The translations under genes and the position numbers were made by a program. A model generated the notes under the pieces. The model was not told the DNA's origin. It was given only the letters and a program-made list of their open reading frames with translations, and did not search any database. Below, in pieces: positions 1-11,723 of a stretch of DNA of 64,000 nucleotides. The DNA is from Musa acuminata AAA Group (lineage: Eukaryota > Streptophyta > Magnoliopsida > Zingiberales > Musaceae): contig NC_088345.1 of the NCBI RefSeq assembly GCF_036884655.1, positions 21,418,501 through 21,482,500 of the forward strand, in the 5' to 3' direction. The stretch's first letter is position 1; each line of letters begins with the position of its first letter.

Positions 1-663
1 AGGGGAATGATTGGTAGTTTACTTTATCTCACCGTAACTAGACAAGATATTATATTTAGTGTAGGACTTTGTGCTAGGTTTCAAGCTAATCCTAAATTAT
101 CTCATCTTAAAAGTGTTAAAAGAATCCTTAGATATCTTAAAGGAACTCCTAATTTAGGATTATGGTATCCAAAATCCGATAATTTTGATTTAATAGCTTA
201 TGCAGATGCCGATTTTGGTGGATGTAGAATAGATAGAAAAAGCACATTCAGAACATGTCAATTTTTAGGACATGCACTTGTTTCTTGGACTTTCAAGAAA
301 CAAAATTTGGTTGCACTATCTACGACGGAAGCCGAATACATGGCTGCAAGTGCATGGTGTGCACAAGTTATTTGGATGAAAAATACATTGGAAGACTATA
401 GAATTTACTTAAAGAACATTCCCATAAAATGTGATAATACAAGTGCTATTTGTCTAACCAAAAATCCAATTCAACACTCTAGAACTAAGCATATTGACAT
501 TAGGTATCACTTTATACGAGATCATGTCAATAATAATAATGTCATTCTAGAATTTATTGGTACAAAGCATCAATTAGCAGATATTTTCACAAAAGCCTTA
601 AATGAAGATCAATTTGACTTTATTAGAAGGGAATTTGGCATGTTGAATTATCCTTGTGAATGA
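1..663 (+). CDS. Copia polyprotein, C-terminal RNase H (partial)
   Basis: This is the 3' end of a Ty1/copia pol frame, open from the window edge to TGA at 661-663. Counting from the Met at position 7, the end of the reverse transcriptase/connection runs from about residue 1 to 60 (IGSLLYLT, ILRYLKGT). The RNase H domain follows, with acidic residues in AYADADF (D67, D69), STTEAEY (E108, E110) and CDNTSA (D143), then SRTKHIDIRYHFIRD. The domain removes the RNA strand from the RNA-DNA hybrid during reverse transcription in the virus-like particle. It has no frameshift or stop, unlike the homologous domain at 19098-19853, so Z is probably younger than element N. The Met at 7 is internal to the polyprotein. 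Confidence 0.9.
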   Translation, partial: RGMIGSLLYLTVTRQDIIFSVGLCARFQANPKLSHLKSVKRILRYLKGTPNLGLWYPKSDNFDLIAYADADFGGCRIDRKSTFRTCQFLGHALVSWTFKKQNLVALSTTEAEYMAASAWCAQVIWMKNTLEDYRIYLKNIPIKCDNTSAICLTKNPIQHSRTKHIDIRYHFIRDHVNNNNVILEFIGTKHQLADIFTKALNEDQFDFIRREFGMLNYPCE

Positions 664-1475
664 GCTTGATTGTATATATTTTCCAAAAAATTTTCATCCT
701 CTTTTTGGTTTTTATGGATTTGACTTCTTTCTTATTATTATTGTAAACCTCTATGCTACCTTGACATGCGTTTGACATTATCCTAGTATTTGATGGCACC
801 TTCATGTTATTTTGGATGATGTGTTGTCTTCCTTGAATGAACGATCTTAATGCCAAGTTGCAGCTTTGTCAATTTTGCTATCTCCTTTTCAAGATTTTTT
901 TTTCTTATGAGATGATTTTATGAATGGCTTCAATGATCATGAGTTTTATGCTTAAAACCTCATCTCCTTTTTGTTGATAACAAAGGGGGAGAAGAATGTG
1001 CAAAAGATTGATGACTTATGCATAATATGAAATTTGCATGTTGTATAATGCAATGAAAAATGTCTTTTATGTGTTTTATTCCTTAAAAGCATTATAAAAC
1101 TTTTTGAGCATATCATATCTGAAAGTTTTTAGATTAGTTACCATTTCATCTCATGATTATATAAAATCATACCTTGCATTTATATCATGAGATTCAAGTT
1201 GAAATTTCATATCTCTTGTAGAAATGATAATTGTCTTTATCATTCGACTTGAAAATAATTTTTAAAACTTGAAATTATGAGAACTATGAAGTTTCGTATT
1301 TGCTCATGCTTAAAGAGAATAATGATAAGTTCAATGGATAGAAATATCGGTTTAGGCTTGAATTCAAAGAGATTGAATTCAAGTGTTTTTATCTTCTCAT
1401 TATATGGCATATAGATAGGGGGAGTTATGTTTAACTCCGTCATCAATTGATTATCATCCTAAAAAATGAGGAGAT
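664..1475 (+). other. 3' non-coding region of Z with Sirevirus polypurine motifs
   Basis: AT-rich sequence without a credible frame. It holds the motif CTCCTTTTTGTTGATAACAA followed by AGGGGGAGAAG (964-994), a second run (TAGGGGGAGTTA near 1416-1427) and the purine run AAAAAATGAGGAGA directly before the LTR. Several purine tracts upstream of the 3' LTR are a known Sirevirus trait. The last tract is the likely plus-strand primer. Confidence 0.75.
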
Positions 1476-2840
1476 TGTTGAATCTTGGATTTTGATGATG
1501 AAGTCAATTGATGGGTTAATTAATCTAATCTATATTATTGAGTTAAGTGTGCAGGATTAACTACAATAGCTTGAAGATATAATGCAAGTCTACCGGAGTC
1601 AAGTTTGATGGGTGTTCGAGAGTTTGCCGAAAGTCCAAAGAATAGTCGGAAGTGCTGCCGGAACCAACCAAGAAGGAATCAGGGACTTGCCAAAGTTTTC
1701 GGAAGTTCACCGAAGAGATTATCGGAGGTTCGCGGAGATCACCGAGAAGGTTCGGCTACTTGCCAAAGACTCGCTGAACTCGCCACAAGACCGGGAGCCT
1801 TTTGGGAGTCCACCGGAAGAAATTCGAGGGTGTATCGGAAGTCCGCCAGAAGTTCGCCGGAATGCTCATTGGAAGGAAACTCGACGTTACCGGTTAAAAA
1901 CTTACTTAGGACTATGTCTTAATTTTATAGTTTGCATATAATTAGGGTTAGGATTAAGGGTTAATCCTATAACCTAGTTAGGGATAAACTAGGCCCTAAT
2001 ATAGACTGGTCTGGGCCAAATTAGGAGCCCAACCAGTGACCCGTAAGACCAGGCAGTGGCAATGCTGGACTGGGCAGTGGCACCACCCAGAACTCGAAAG
2101 GTCGGGTGATGGTACCGTCGGACTAGGCGGTGACACCGCCTAGCACCCGACAGGACTAGGTGGTGGCACCGCCCAGAACCCGAGAGTTCTGTCGGGGGCA
2201 TCGTTAGTACACTATCAGTGTCAAACACTGATAGGCAATGGCATCGCCACCAACAGGTGGTGGCACCGTCAGCACCGGGAAACCCAAAAGTAATTCAAAT
2301 TTGGAGCCCAAATTTGAATCCTCTTAGGGCCTATAAATACCCCTCAATTGTCAACAGAGAAGACACCTTTTTGAGAAGTTAGAAATTGAGAAAAAGCTTT
2401 AGAAAAGTCTTGTTTTCAATAGCTTAAGTGTTCACCTCCCTCTTTCTCCTTGAAAAATCTGTAAGAGTGTGAACTACTTGTAAAAAGGTTGTAAGAGGGG
2501 TATTTGGTCCTTCCCCTTCAAAGTGATTTACTAATGGAAGTTGGGAGCCTCATCGAAGAAGGCTTCGCAAGTGGATGTAGGTCATTTGACCGAACCACTT
2601 TACATTGTGGTGTTCCTTAAATGTATGAGTGTTTAATTTTCTGAATCACTTATGTTCTTAGTAGCAAACTATTCGGTTTTCTTCTCCTTACTCTTGACTT
2701 CCTTTACTCGAGCTATTTTCACTAAGTCGTCCTTCATCGAATCAAAATCTATACACATTTACGAAATCGATTTCAAACTTACGAGTTTTAATCCGCTGCA
2801 CTAATTCACCCCCCATCTTAGTGCTGCTCCGATCCTAACA
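1476..2840 (+). mobile_element. 3' LTR of Sirevirus Z
   Basis: Starts TGTTGAATCTTGGATTTTG and ends GATCCTAACA, the same termini as the other Sirevirus LTRs here. A GC-rich block (about 2040-2270) of GGTGGCACCGCC-like repeats is followed by TATAAATA at 2332 and the usual tail (CACTAATTCACCCCCC). No flanking duplication can be tested because the 5' end is missing and the right side is a microsatellite. Confidence 0.88.
2332..2339 (+). promoter_or_regulatory. TATA box of Z LTR
   Basis: GGCCTATAAATACCCC context. The same element occurs at the matching place in the other Sirevirus LTRs of the window, so it is the probable core promoter. Confidence 0.7.
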
Positions 2841-2875
<35 letters not shown>

Positions 2876-2943
2876 AATGTATATATATATATATAAATGT
2901 ATATATATACATATATGTATATATAAATGTATATGTATATGTA

Positions 2944-2974
<31 letters not shown>

Positions 2975-3103
2975 ATATATACATATGCATATATATATAT
3001 ATATATATACATACATATATATACATATACATATATATATATATACATATACATATACATACATATATATACATATACATACAATATATATACATATACA
3101 TAC

Positions 3104-3177
<74 letters not shown>
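2841..3177. repeat. TA / TACATA microsatellite
   Basis: About 337 bp of alternating purine-pyrimidine repeats: mixed TATATG/TATACA units, then a pure (AT)n run from about 3110 to 3175. It lies exactly between the outer ends of two LTRs of opposite orientation. All Tyr/Ile-rich open frames across it are translations of the repeat. Confidence 0.95.
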
Positions 3178-4434
3178 TGTTAGGACTAAGTCAGCACTAA
3201 GAGGGGAGCGGGGGGGGGGGGGGGGGGGTGGTGAATTAGGAATTAGTGCTTTTGTAAAATTACGTCGGTTTGGAAAACTTCGTACGATGAAAATCGATAT
3301 CGGAAAGATGCTTGACTTGAAAGCATGTTCGTAAGGTAGTGAAAGTAATAAACAAGTAAATCAGTTTGCAATATAAATGAAAAGTATGAAAGAAATACAA
3401 ACTAAGTTTTATAGTGGTTCGATCGTCGTGACCTACATCCACTCTCGATTCCTCTTAACTTGACACCACCGGCTTCCACTAATGGTCTTTCTTCAATGGG
3501 CGAGGACTAACTATCCTTACAACTCTATTCTCTTTTTTATAGGCTCTAGAGAGAATCTTTACAACTCTCATTTAGACCTAGACCTCACTTATCCCTTTAG
3601 AAGAACTTTCTAAATACTAAGAAGGAGTGACTCTACTCTTCAAGAGAGATTACAATTCTTTTTCACAAGGATTCTTTCCTCCTTTCAACTCACTTTCTTA
3701 CACCTCCATGCAAAAATAGCTGGGGTATTTATAGACCCCAAATGATTTCAAAATTAGAGCAATAATAGGTCTCATCTTGGGTTTCCCGGGTCTTGGAGGT
3801 ACCACCGCTTATGCTAGGAGGTACTATTGCCTACAGTAGTGACACTGGTTGGTACCATCGCCCAGTCTAACGGTACCACCGTTTGATACATTTTGGAATA
3901 CTATGTCTAGGTGGTACCACCACCTAGACTAGCAGTACCACTACCCAGTCTAGCAGTACTACCACCTAACATAGTCTCAGAGATTGCGTCTTGGAGACTA
4001 AGCCTCTAGTAGTGCCACCGCCAGCTCCGATTGTGCCACCAACTAACGTGGCTTTGGGTCACTGAATGAGCGTTTTTCTTAGCCCAAAATAGTCCCACTT
4101 TAGGCCCAGTTGGCCCCCAATTAAGTTGGCTGAATTACATTCTAAACTAACCCAATTACAACTAAAACTACTTCAATCTAGACAATTATTACAAAGCATT
4201 AATCAAATATTGTCTGGCATGCATTGGTTTATCGGCGCTTCATCCAATACTTCGGTGCATCATCCTCTTTTGTGGCCTTTTGCCCAATCAACATGTTGAC
4301 TCCGCAACTTAGATCTCCTTGGCGCAATGTCCACTCTTCTAGGCACGATGCCTGAACTCATGGCACGAAGCCTTCTATTGACACGTCGTCTGACCCTCCG
4401 GCTAGACGTCCAATCTTCTAACATCTTCCACTCT
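3178..4434 (-). mobile_element. Truncated Sirevirus LTR (antisense)
   Basis: On the plus strand it begins TGTTAGGACTAAGTC, the reverse complement of the U5 end. It then reads through a run of 19 G (3210-3228), TATTTATA at 3726 (reverse TATA box) and ACCACCGCC-type repeats, to CGTCCAATCTTCTAACAT near 4415. The last roughly 130 bp of the U3 side, including the terminal GATTCAACA, are missing. No primer-binding site adjoins its U5 end, so it is a solo or 3' LTR remnant. Confidence 0.82.
3726..3733 (-). promoter_or_regulatory. TATA box of antisense LTR
   Basis: GGGGTATTTATAGACCCC on the plus strand reads TATAAATA on the LTR sense strand. Confidence 0.6.
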
Positions 4435-4738
4435 GACCAAACAATCTCTGAGACTATGTAAGATAGTGGTACCGCCCAGAGATCGACTTCCAGATAGTGT
4501 CAAGTGGTGGTATTACCCAGACATAGTCTCCTATACAGTGGTACCGTCTAGTGTTAGTGCTATAGGCGGTGGTATTGTCAACAACCCGAAAATCACGGAT
4601 AAGACACTAGTTAGCTCTATGTTTGAATTCACCTATGGTCTATAAATATCCCTCTCAGCCCTGCTCAGATAACACAAGAATTGAGATCAAAAAGGGAAGA
4701 AAAACATAATTGTAATCTTGTGAGAACTCCTCTCAAGT
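4435..4738 (+). mobile_element. 5' LTR remnant of A
   Basis: Starts mid-LTR at AATCTCTGAGACTATGT, like 23930-24000 in A's own 3' LTR. It includes GGTCTATAAATATCCC near 4638 and ends in the R/U5 part (GAGAACTCCTCTCAAG). The U5 end, PBS, leader and first roughly 27 gag codons are missing: the next bases already encode YWKTR of gag. Confidence 0.75.
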
Positions 4739-5629
4739 TATTGGAAAACTAGAATAAGAAATTTTCTAATTTCTATGGATTTTGAGTTATAGAACATTGT
4801 GGAAAATGACTTTCAAAAGTCTTCTCTACTAATGAATGATTGCAATGAGTTGGAAAAGAAGACTTTCACTTTAAATGTCAAGGCTATGAATGCCTTGTTT
4901 TGCGCTTTAGATAAAAATGAGTTCAATCGAGTATCTATTTGTGAAACGACTTTCAATATTTTGCATACTCTTGAAATCACACACGAAGGCACTAGTAGAG
5001 TTAAAGATTCTAAGATAAACTTTTTGATACATGATTTTGAATTGTTTCACATGAAACCAAGCGAGACCATTGGAGATATGTACACCCGATTTACGGATGT
5101 TGTTAATGGTCTAAAAACACCTGGTAAAAACTTTTCTAATTCTGAACTTGTTAATAAAATATTGAGATCCCTTCCAAAGAGTTGGGATTCTAAAGTAACG
5201 ACTATTCAAGAATCAAAGAACTTGAACCATTTTTCGATTGAAGAACTTATTGGGTCTTTAATGACCTATGAAATGAGTTCTATGACACAAGATGAATATG
5301 ACGAATGTGAGAACTATCTTCTAAAGAATATGAAGGATTTGACACTTAGAATAAAAGAAGACCACTCGAGCGAACGCTCAAGTGATGATGACATAGAACT
5401 CCTCATAAGTAAATTTATAAAATTTATAAAACATAAAACTAAGAATAAAAATGAAATTAAAAAGAAAAAGTTGCTAAAGAATAAGGAAGTACTCAAGGAT
5501 GAATCGAGTATATCTGAAGATGAGGAGCAAACCAATAAGGGCAAGGTGACGAACTGCAATTTGACAGCTTTCGTCAACAAGGTAAGCGACTCAATCAAAT
5601 CTCTTTTTCCTTACCATGAAATTATATAG
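4739..5629 (+). pseudogene. Copia gag (UBN2-type), element A, 5'-truncated
   Basis: Gag polyprotein of the plant copia UBN2/DUF4219 type, which forms the virus-like particle. Reading starts at codon YWKTR fused to the LTR remnant. One stop (TAG 4790-4792, where relatives have Trp) interrupts it, then 276 codons are open. Conserved blocks are MNALFCALDKNEF, EITHEGTSRVKDSK, MKPSETIGDMYTRF and NKILRSLPKSWD. The C-terminal part is acidic and lysine-rich (SSERSSDDD, ISEDEEQTNKGKV). The protein ends soon after VTNCNLTAFVNKV and has no CCHC zinc knuckle, like the gags of D and E. The apparent start at 4799 is GTG inside the gene and not a true start. Confidence 0.85.
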
Positions 5630-5640
5630 TTCTTTTCATG

Positions 5641-5643
<3 letters not shown>

Positions 5644-5701
<58 letters not shown>
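5644..5701. repeat. (AT)n microsatellite
   Basis: About 29 uninterrupted AT dinucleotides directly after gag of A. Confidence 0.95.
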
Positions 5702-5704
<3 letters not shown>

Positions 5705-5878
5705 CATGATAATTGCATGTTTTGTAATAATACTTGCATATCAAATAAGATTAATTCCTTGTATGTTATAAAAAACAATTATGTGTATCTTGATGATTTT
5801 GTATTGCTTTTCGATTTTAAACATGATAAATGGTTTTCCTAAGCATACTTATATGACATCAAACACATAAAAAAGAAA

Positions 5879-6061
5879 ATGTATTATCATTGGAATCAAA
5901 ATGATAAATTAAATCATTTGTTTAAAGAAGCCTTATATTTAATGTGTTATATTTTTGGTCATGATGATTTTGATGATGAAATTTATTTTTTGGTTTTGAT
6001 CAATGATATATGGATTTGGCATAAAAGAAAAGGGCATGTATGTATGAAATCAATCACATAA
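5879..6061 (+). pseudogene. Gag-pre-integrase scrap of A
   Basis: Sixty codons ending in NDIWIWHKRKGHVCMKSIT. This matches NNDAWLWHRRLGHASMKLIS at 15130-15195 in element N, the HHCC-type zinc-binding start of copia integrase (W-H-x4-G-H). No other pol motif survives nearby. It suggests A descends from a pol-bearing element by large internal deletions. Confidence 0.6.
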
Positions 6062-7160
6062 GTTGAAACAAAATAGTGGAAAACATTTTTCTTTAAAATT
6101 TCTCAATCCCTACCTTATCGAGTTTTCAGAAAAGGAGATTGATGAATCTATTTGTATCATTTTTATGAATCTCTTGGACTATGAAAATGATTTTGATGAT
6201 TTAAGTTTGAATAAATTTTATCCAATTCTTTCACATATTCTTTAGATTTATGAATCAAAATCTTATATCTCCTATGTTTCTTTTTACCATTTACTAAAGA
6301 TGAAAATTATCCAAATGAATCATGAATGTTCTTTTGATTACAACTTGAAAGTTTTCGATGAATGTTCTTTTGATTTTTTATACTTTGTTCTCCTACGATT
6401 AATTTTTCTATTCACTAAAAAGGAGACTTATCCTAATAAACCATGATATATCCAACTAAAGCATTTATCATATTTATGACTTGTGATATATTCAACATGA
6501 AACATCTTTCTTGATGCATGCATGATTCACTTTTTTAAGATAATATTTATTAAATCATGATAAGATGAGATTTTCTTTATATGAATCAATATTTTTCATT
6601 ATTCTCATATGATTCTATTTGCTATATATTAAAGAGAAGCATTATTGAAATCATGATCTTGAATTCTCGGAATCAAAACTTGATATTTTCTTTATGAAAA
6701 TCAAGATCCCTCACTTTTTATTCTCGAATGACTTCGTACATTTTATTAAAGAGATTATTTATCAAAATGAATTATGTATTTTGGTATTCATATGATCTTA
6801 TACTTCATGATATGATTTTTTTTATAATTTCTTGTATTCATGAAGTATATCTCATCACCAAATTTTTTTTAATATCTTCCATGTGATGACTTGAATATTT
6901 ACACCTTTGTGCTATTCTCTTCTTTTTGCCTATGACAAAGGGGTTGAAAGAATTGCTAATGTGTGCATATTAAAAAAGCATATTGCTAAGAAAGGCAAAA
7001 CTTGCAAGCTTGCACATCTCAAGGGAGATAGTTTTGCTAGCTTGGATAAATTGGTGTAAAACTTATTTGACATACTTTCAAACACTTGCATCATTGAATG
7101 ATTCTCCTTTTTGTTGATAACAAAGGGGGAGAAAATAAATGATGAATGTTTGATATCATG
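6062..7160 (+). other. AT-rich non-coding interior of A
   Basis: No credible coding frame. Dense in ATGATTT/CATGATAT words. Near the end it has TTCTTTTTGCCTATGACAAA (6920), GCTAGCTTGGATAAA (about 7037) and the Sirevirus motif GTTGATAACAAAGGGGGAG (7112-7131). It is the same type of filler as in B, D and E. Confidence 0.7.
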
Positions 7161-8480
7161 TGTTGAATCTCAGATTTTGATGATAATTCAATTGTAAATA
7201 GTTTGATCTAATCTATATGTTGAGAAAAGTATGCAGGATTAACTACAATAGTAGTAAGACATAAAGCAGGTATTGTGTCAGAGTCAAGATTGAGATCTCA
7301 TTGGGAGTTCAAGAGTTCGTCAGAAGTTCTACACGAACCAACCGAGAAGTCCAGGAGCTTGCCAAAGAAGCTCATCGGAACTTGCCAAGAAGATCGTCGT
7401 AAAGTCCAGGAGCTTGCTTGGAGTCCGCCGGAGCATTATCGAGAGTTCATCGGATGTTTGCTAAAAGTACACTAGAAGCTCGCTGGAAGAGGAATTGATG
7501 CACCGAAACAAGAAGTGCTATGATCATTTCTTAAATATCGTAAATAGAGCATAAATTAAGTTAGGATTGGGAGGTAATCCCAATAACTTAATTAGGGGCC
7601 AATTGGGCCCTTAATAGATTAGGCCAAATTGAGTAACCTATTCAGCCCCTAAATTCCTAGCCGGCGATGGCACCACCTAGAAGACCCAATCTCCTAGGTG
7701 GCCTGGGCGGTGGTACCGCTAGTAGTTATTGCTGCCAGCGGTGGTACCACTCCTGTCAAGCGGTAGTGCTACAAGAGCTCGGTCTCCGAGCTCTATCAGG
7801 TGGTGGTACCGCCCAGACTAGGTGGTGGTACTGCCCAGTGTTAGGTGTCAGGCGGTGGTACTACCTAGTAATGGCGGTGGTACCACCAGTACCCCAAAAA
7901 TCCGGGATGAGACACTTTTTAGCTTCATTTTTTAAAGTCATTGGGGCCTATAAATACTCCACCCTTTTTAGCTTGAAAAGGTACCAAAGTGTGATTATAA
8001 TCTTGAGTTATTGGGGTGTAAAAGTATTGTAAACAAGTACCAAAGTCCTCCCCCTCCCTTTCTAAATTTTGAGATCATTCAAGAGAGGTGTGAGACTTGT
8101 ATGGGTTCTCTCCTAAACCCGAGAAAATGAGAAATGTCGTAAAGAGGTGTTTGGTCATCACCTATTGAAGAATGGCCTTTAGTGGATGCCGGAGACCTCG
8201 TTAGAGGAGGATTCGAAAGTGGATGTAGGTCACCTTGACCGAACCACTCTAAATTCCGGTTTGCTTTTCATTTGTGTAATTTACTTTACTGCAAACCTCC
8301 TTAATCATCTCTTACACTTTTATAAAAGCTTTCAAGTTCAACTTCTCTCTGAAATAGATTGAATCGAAACCATTTTCATCGAAATCGATTTTAAACAAAA
8401 TGAACAATTTTCTGAAATCGTGAAAGTTTTCCACTACACTAATTCACCCCCCCCTCTTAGTGCCGCTCTTGATTCTAACA
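7161..8480 (+). mobile_element. 5' LTR of N
   Basis: Starts TGTTGAATCTCAGATTTTG and ends CTCTTGATTCTAACA, followed by a PBS. It pairs with 21000-22263: both share the TTGAGAAAAGTATG and AGACATAAAGCAGG wording absent from the other LTRs here. It contains ACCACCTAG/GGTGGTACCGC repeats (7660-7895) and TATAAATA at 7949. Confidence 0.88.
7949..7956 (+). promoter_or_regulatory. TATA box of N 5' LTR
   Basis: GGGGCCTATAAATACTCC, in the same place as in the other Sirevirus LTRs. Confidence 0.7.
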
Positions 8481-8481
8481 A

Positions 8482-8494
8482 TTAGTATCAGAGC
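8482..8494 (+). other. Primer-binding site of N (tRNA-iMet type)
   Basis: TTAGTATCAGAGC one base after the LTR. It differs by one base from TTGGTATCAGAGC, complementary to the 3' end of initiator tRNA-Met. Confidence 0.85.
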
Positions 8495-8530
8495 AAGGCT
8501 CACTCTCGTTTGGTTTAAAACCCAAGAGAG

Positions 8531-9772
8531 ATGGCATTTGCCAGCAACCAAGAAGGTCATTCAATTACACATCCGCCCATGTTCAATGGGATGGATTACA
8601 CATATTGAAATACTAAAATAAGGATCTTCCTAATTTTATTGAATTTTAAGATTTGGAACACTATCGAAAATGGTTTTCAAAAGACTTCTCTTCTAATGAA
8701 AGATTGGAATGAGTTAGAGAAGAAGACTTTGACTTTAAATGCTAAGGTTATGAATGCCTTGTTTTGTGCATTAGATAAAAACGAGTTTAATCGAGTGTCG
8801 ATTTGTAAAACAGCTTTGATATTTGACACATACTTGAAGTGACTCATGAAGGCACTAGTAGAGTGAAGGAGTCGAAAATTAATCTTTTAGTGCACACTTA
8901 TGAGTTATTTCGGATGAAACCGAGTGAGACCATTGGAGACATGTACACCCAATTTACGGATGTCGTCAATGGTCTAAAAGGACTTGATAAATGTTTCTCG
9001 GATTTTGAACTCATTAATAAAGTTTTAAGATCCCTTCCAAAGAGTTGGGACCCTAAAATCACAGCAGGCCAAAGATTTAAATAATTTTCCTCTCGAAGAA
9101 TTAATTAGGTCACTAATGACCTATGAGATGACTTATAAAGCTCATGAAGAGCTTGAGGACACCCTTCCAAAGAATAAGAAGGATATGTCACTAAGAACCC
9201 AAGAAGACCACTTGAAAGAAAACTCAAGAGATGAGGACCTTGATGAAGACTTGGCACTTTTAATAAGAAAATTTAAAAAGTTCATAAGAAGGAAAAAATT
9301 TAAAAATAACACTAAAAATAAATTTGAACCCAAGAAAGATCAAATAATATACTATGAATACAAGAAGCCGGGATACTATAAGAGCGAATGTCCCTAAGCT
9401 AAGAAGAGGATACCAAAGAACAAGGCACTTAAAGTAACATGAGACGACTCAAGTACAACCGAAGAATAGGAGCCAACCAACACCGAGCAAATTGCTCACT
9501 ATACACTAATGGCCAATGGAGATGAGGTAACAAGTTCAATTGATGCAAATTTATCATTTGATGAACTATTAAATGTTTTTTATGATTTATTTGATGAATA
9601 TAAATCAATTAGTAAAAAATATAAATTGTTAAAAAAGGAGCATGATTCTCTTGTTAGTGATTACAATAGATTAAAAGTGGAGCATAATGATAGTTTAGCT
9701 ACATGTATGAAATACCATGAAGTAAAAACACTTAGAAAGGAAAACTTGCTACTCAAAGAAACCTTAGAATAA
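8531..9772 (+). pseudogene. Copia gag of N, broken
   Basis: Starts at ATG 8531 (MAFASNQEGHS), 50 bp after the LTR. The conserved gag blocks follow (NALFCALDKNEFNRVS, MKPSETIGDMYTQF, LRSLPKSWDPK). Damage: TGA for Trp at DYTY*NTK (about 8608), a shift near 8840 and back near 9085, and stops after the zinc knuckle. The knuckle reads YYEYKKPGYYKSEC (about 9350-9392): CCHC with two Cys and the His changed to Tyr. After it the frame resumes in phase as a predicted coiled coil (FDELLNVFYDLFDEYKSI...LLKKEHDSL, 9509-9772), typical of Sirevirus gag. This is the longer, knuckle-bearing gag, in contrast to A, D and E. Confidence 0.85.
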
Positions 9773-9858
9773 TTATAGGTTGGTAGCAAGTCCTTGAATA
9801 TGATACTTGCCAATAAGGGTCACGTTCATAAAAGAAGTGGAATTGGATTTGTGAGTAG

Positions 9859-11723
9859 TGTTAGGATCAAGAGCATTAAGAGGGGGGGGGTGAATTAGTG
9901 CAGCAGAAAACTTTTGACGATTAAAATCGCGTTCGTACGATAAGAGCGATTTCGGTAGAAAATCTGATTCGTAAATCACTTTAACTTGTAACCAAACAAG
10001 ATATAGTTAAAGTAAAGATATAAAGGCAGTTTACAGTTATGATAGAAATTAGAACATAAACGTAAACTGAAATATGATGTTCGTACGATAAAAACGATTT
10101 ACGTCTAAATGCAGATTCGGAAAATGCAGAGCTTGAAACACGATTGTATATGCACAGAAGGCAGTAAGCTTTTGAGGAGGTTTGTAGTAAAGATAAGATG
10201 CTCAAAGTAAATGCAAACCGAGATTTAGAGTGGTTCGGTTAATCTTGACCTACATCCACTTTTGGCTTCCTCCTCCGACGAGGTCACTGACGTCCACTAG
10301 AGGCCTTCCTTCAATAAGCAAAGGCCAACCACCCTTTTATAGTTTCACTCCTTTTGACGTGCTTAGGAGACAACCCTTACAGAATTTTCTTTCCTCTCTT
10401 ATAAGATTAGAACTTGGAAGAAAAGAGGAAAAAGAACTTTCAACTCATACAACACTTTTGAGCTCTAAAAATCACAAAGTAAAATCAGAATTTCAGTGGT
10501 TTCTAGGTGCCCTTTCAGTGCTGAAAGGGTGGGGTATTTATAGGCCCTAACCCAATCTGAATTTCGAGCTCAAAACTATCAATTCCTGGAATTCCGGGAT
10601 CTAGCGGTTGCACCGCCTGGCAGAGCTCGAAGACTGAGCCTCTGGGCGGTGCCACCTCCTGTCAGGGGCGGTTGCACCTCTTGCCAGAGCTCGAAGACCG
10701 AGCTCAGGCGATGCCACCGCCTGACTGAGGTAGTTGCACCTCTTGCTAGAGCTCGAAGACCGAGCTCAAGCGGTGCCACCTCCTGTTAGGAGCAGTTGCA
10801 CCACCCAGTCTCGCTTGGAGACTGAGCCCAGGCGGTGCCACCGCTTGGTTGGGGCGGTTCAACTGCCTAGCAAAAATCAGGGTCCGAATGGGTTGATCCA
10901 TTCGGTCCATTTTGGGTTTTTCAGGGGCCCAATTTCCCCAAGATTAAGTTAATGGGATCACCTCCCATTTCCAATTTAATCATTGTGCTAACTACGATAT
11001 TTCCTAAGGCATTTACTGCAACTTGCTCCGGTGCGTCAATCGCTTCTTCCGGCGAGCTTCTAGCGAACTTCCGTCGATCATCCGATGAACCCTCGGTGAT
11101 GCTCTTACAGACTTCCGGCAAACTCCTAGACTTGCGACAATCCACTTGGTGAGTTCTGATGAGCTTCTTTGGCAAGCTCATGGACTTCTCGGATTTGTTC
11201 CCGCAGAACCTCCGACGGCTGTCCAAACTTCCGTCGAACTCTCGAACTCCCAACGTGATCATTGTCTTGATTCCGGCGCAACTCCTACTGCATGTCTTTC
11301 TTCCATTGTAGTTAATCCTGCACACTTAAAACAAAACTTCAATTGAGACAATTAATCCTAAGCAATTAACCAAGTTGTCCGGCATGTCATTGGTCCCTTG
11401 ACGCTTCGTCCGATTCTTCGACGCATCGTCCTCTCTTGCAGCCTATTGCCCAATCGGCCAGTTGACTCCACAACTCCGATATCCTTGGCACAATACCCGC
11501 TCTTCTTGGCCCGATGCCTGAGTCCACGGCCCGAAGCTTTCTGTCGATACGTCGATCGATCCATCGGCCCGACGTCCAATCTTCTGACATATTCCTCCGG
11601 TACAACATGATTTTCTTGCTTTAATTGTCTCATCCTGATCGAAGAATCCTGCGTCACTCAAAACGTAGATTAAATCATAAACATATATCAAGTAGTTTCA
11701 TCATCAAAATACGAGATTCAACA
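9859..11723 (-). mobile_element. Solo Sirevirus LTR inside N
   Basis: Plus-strand ends are TGTTAGGATCAAGAGC and GATTCAACA, 1865 bp. The host frame GFVSS is cut just before it and resumes after it as SHQNLATFVKGPILH. No PBS or internal sequence is present, so it is a solo LTR. Flanks (AGTAG / TGTAT) give no clean 5-bp duplication. It resembles the LTR of element E in reverse, for example GTTGTCCGGCATGTCATTGG at 11373. TATTTATA at 10535-10542 is its TATA box. A roughly 64-bp repeat with GCGGTGCCACC cores fills 10600-10880. Confidence 0.85.
10535..10542 (-). promoter_or_regulatory. TATA box of solo LTR
   Basis: GGGGTATTTATAGGCCC on the plus strand. Confidence 0.6.

Larger units (their letters stand above)
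1..2840 (+). mobile_element. Sirevirus (Ty1/copia) element Z, 3' part
   Basis: The window opens inside the pol gene of a plus-strand copia element. It continues through RNase H, an 812-bp AT-rich 3' non-coding stretch and a complete 3' LTR (1476-2840). The GTTGATAACAAAGGGGGAG motif near 980 and the long LTR with TGTTGAATC...CCTAACA ends place it in the Sirevirus lineage. The 5' half lies outside the window, so integrity cannot be judged, but the visible coding part is open. Confidence 0.9.

Noticed and set aside
2801..3334. Long Tyr/Ile frames on both strands
   Set aside because: They are translations of the TA/TACA microsatellite and cannot be distinguished from repeat reading.
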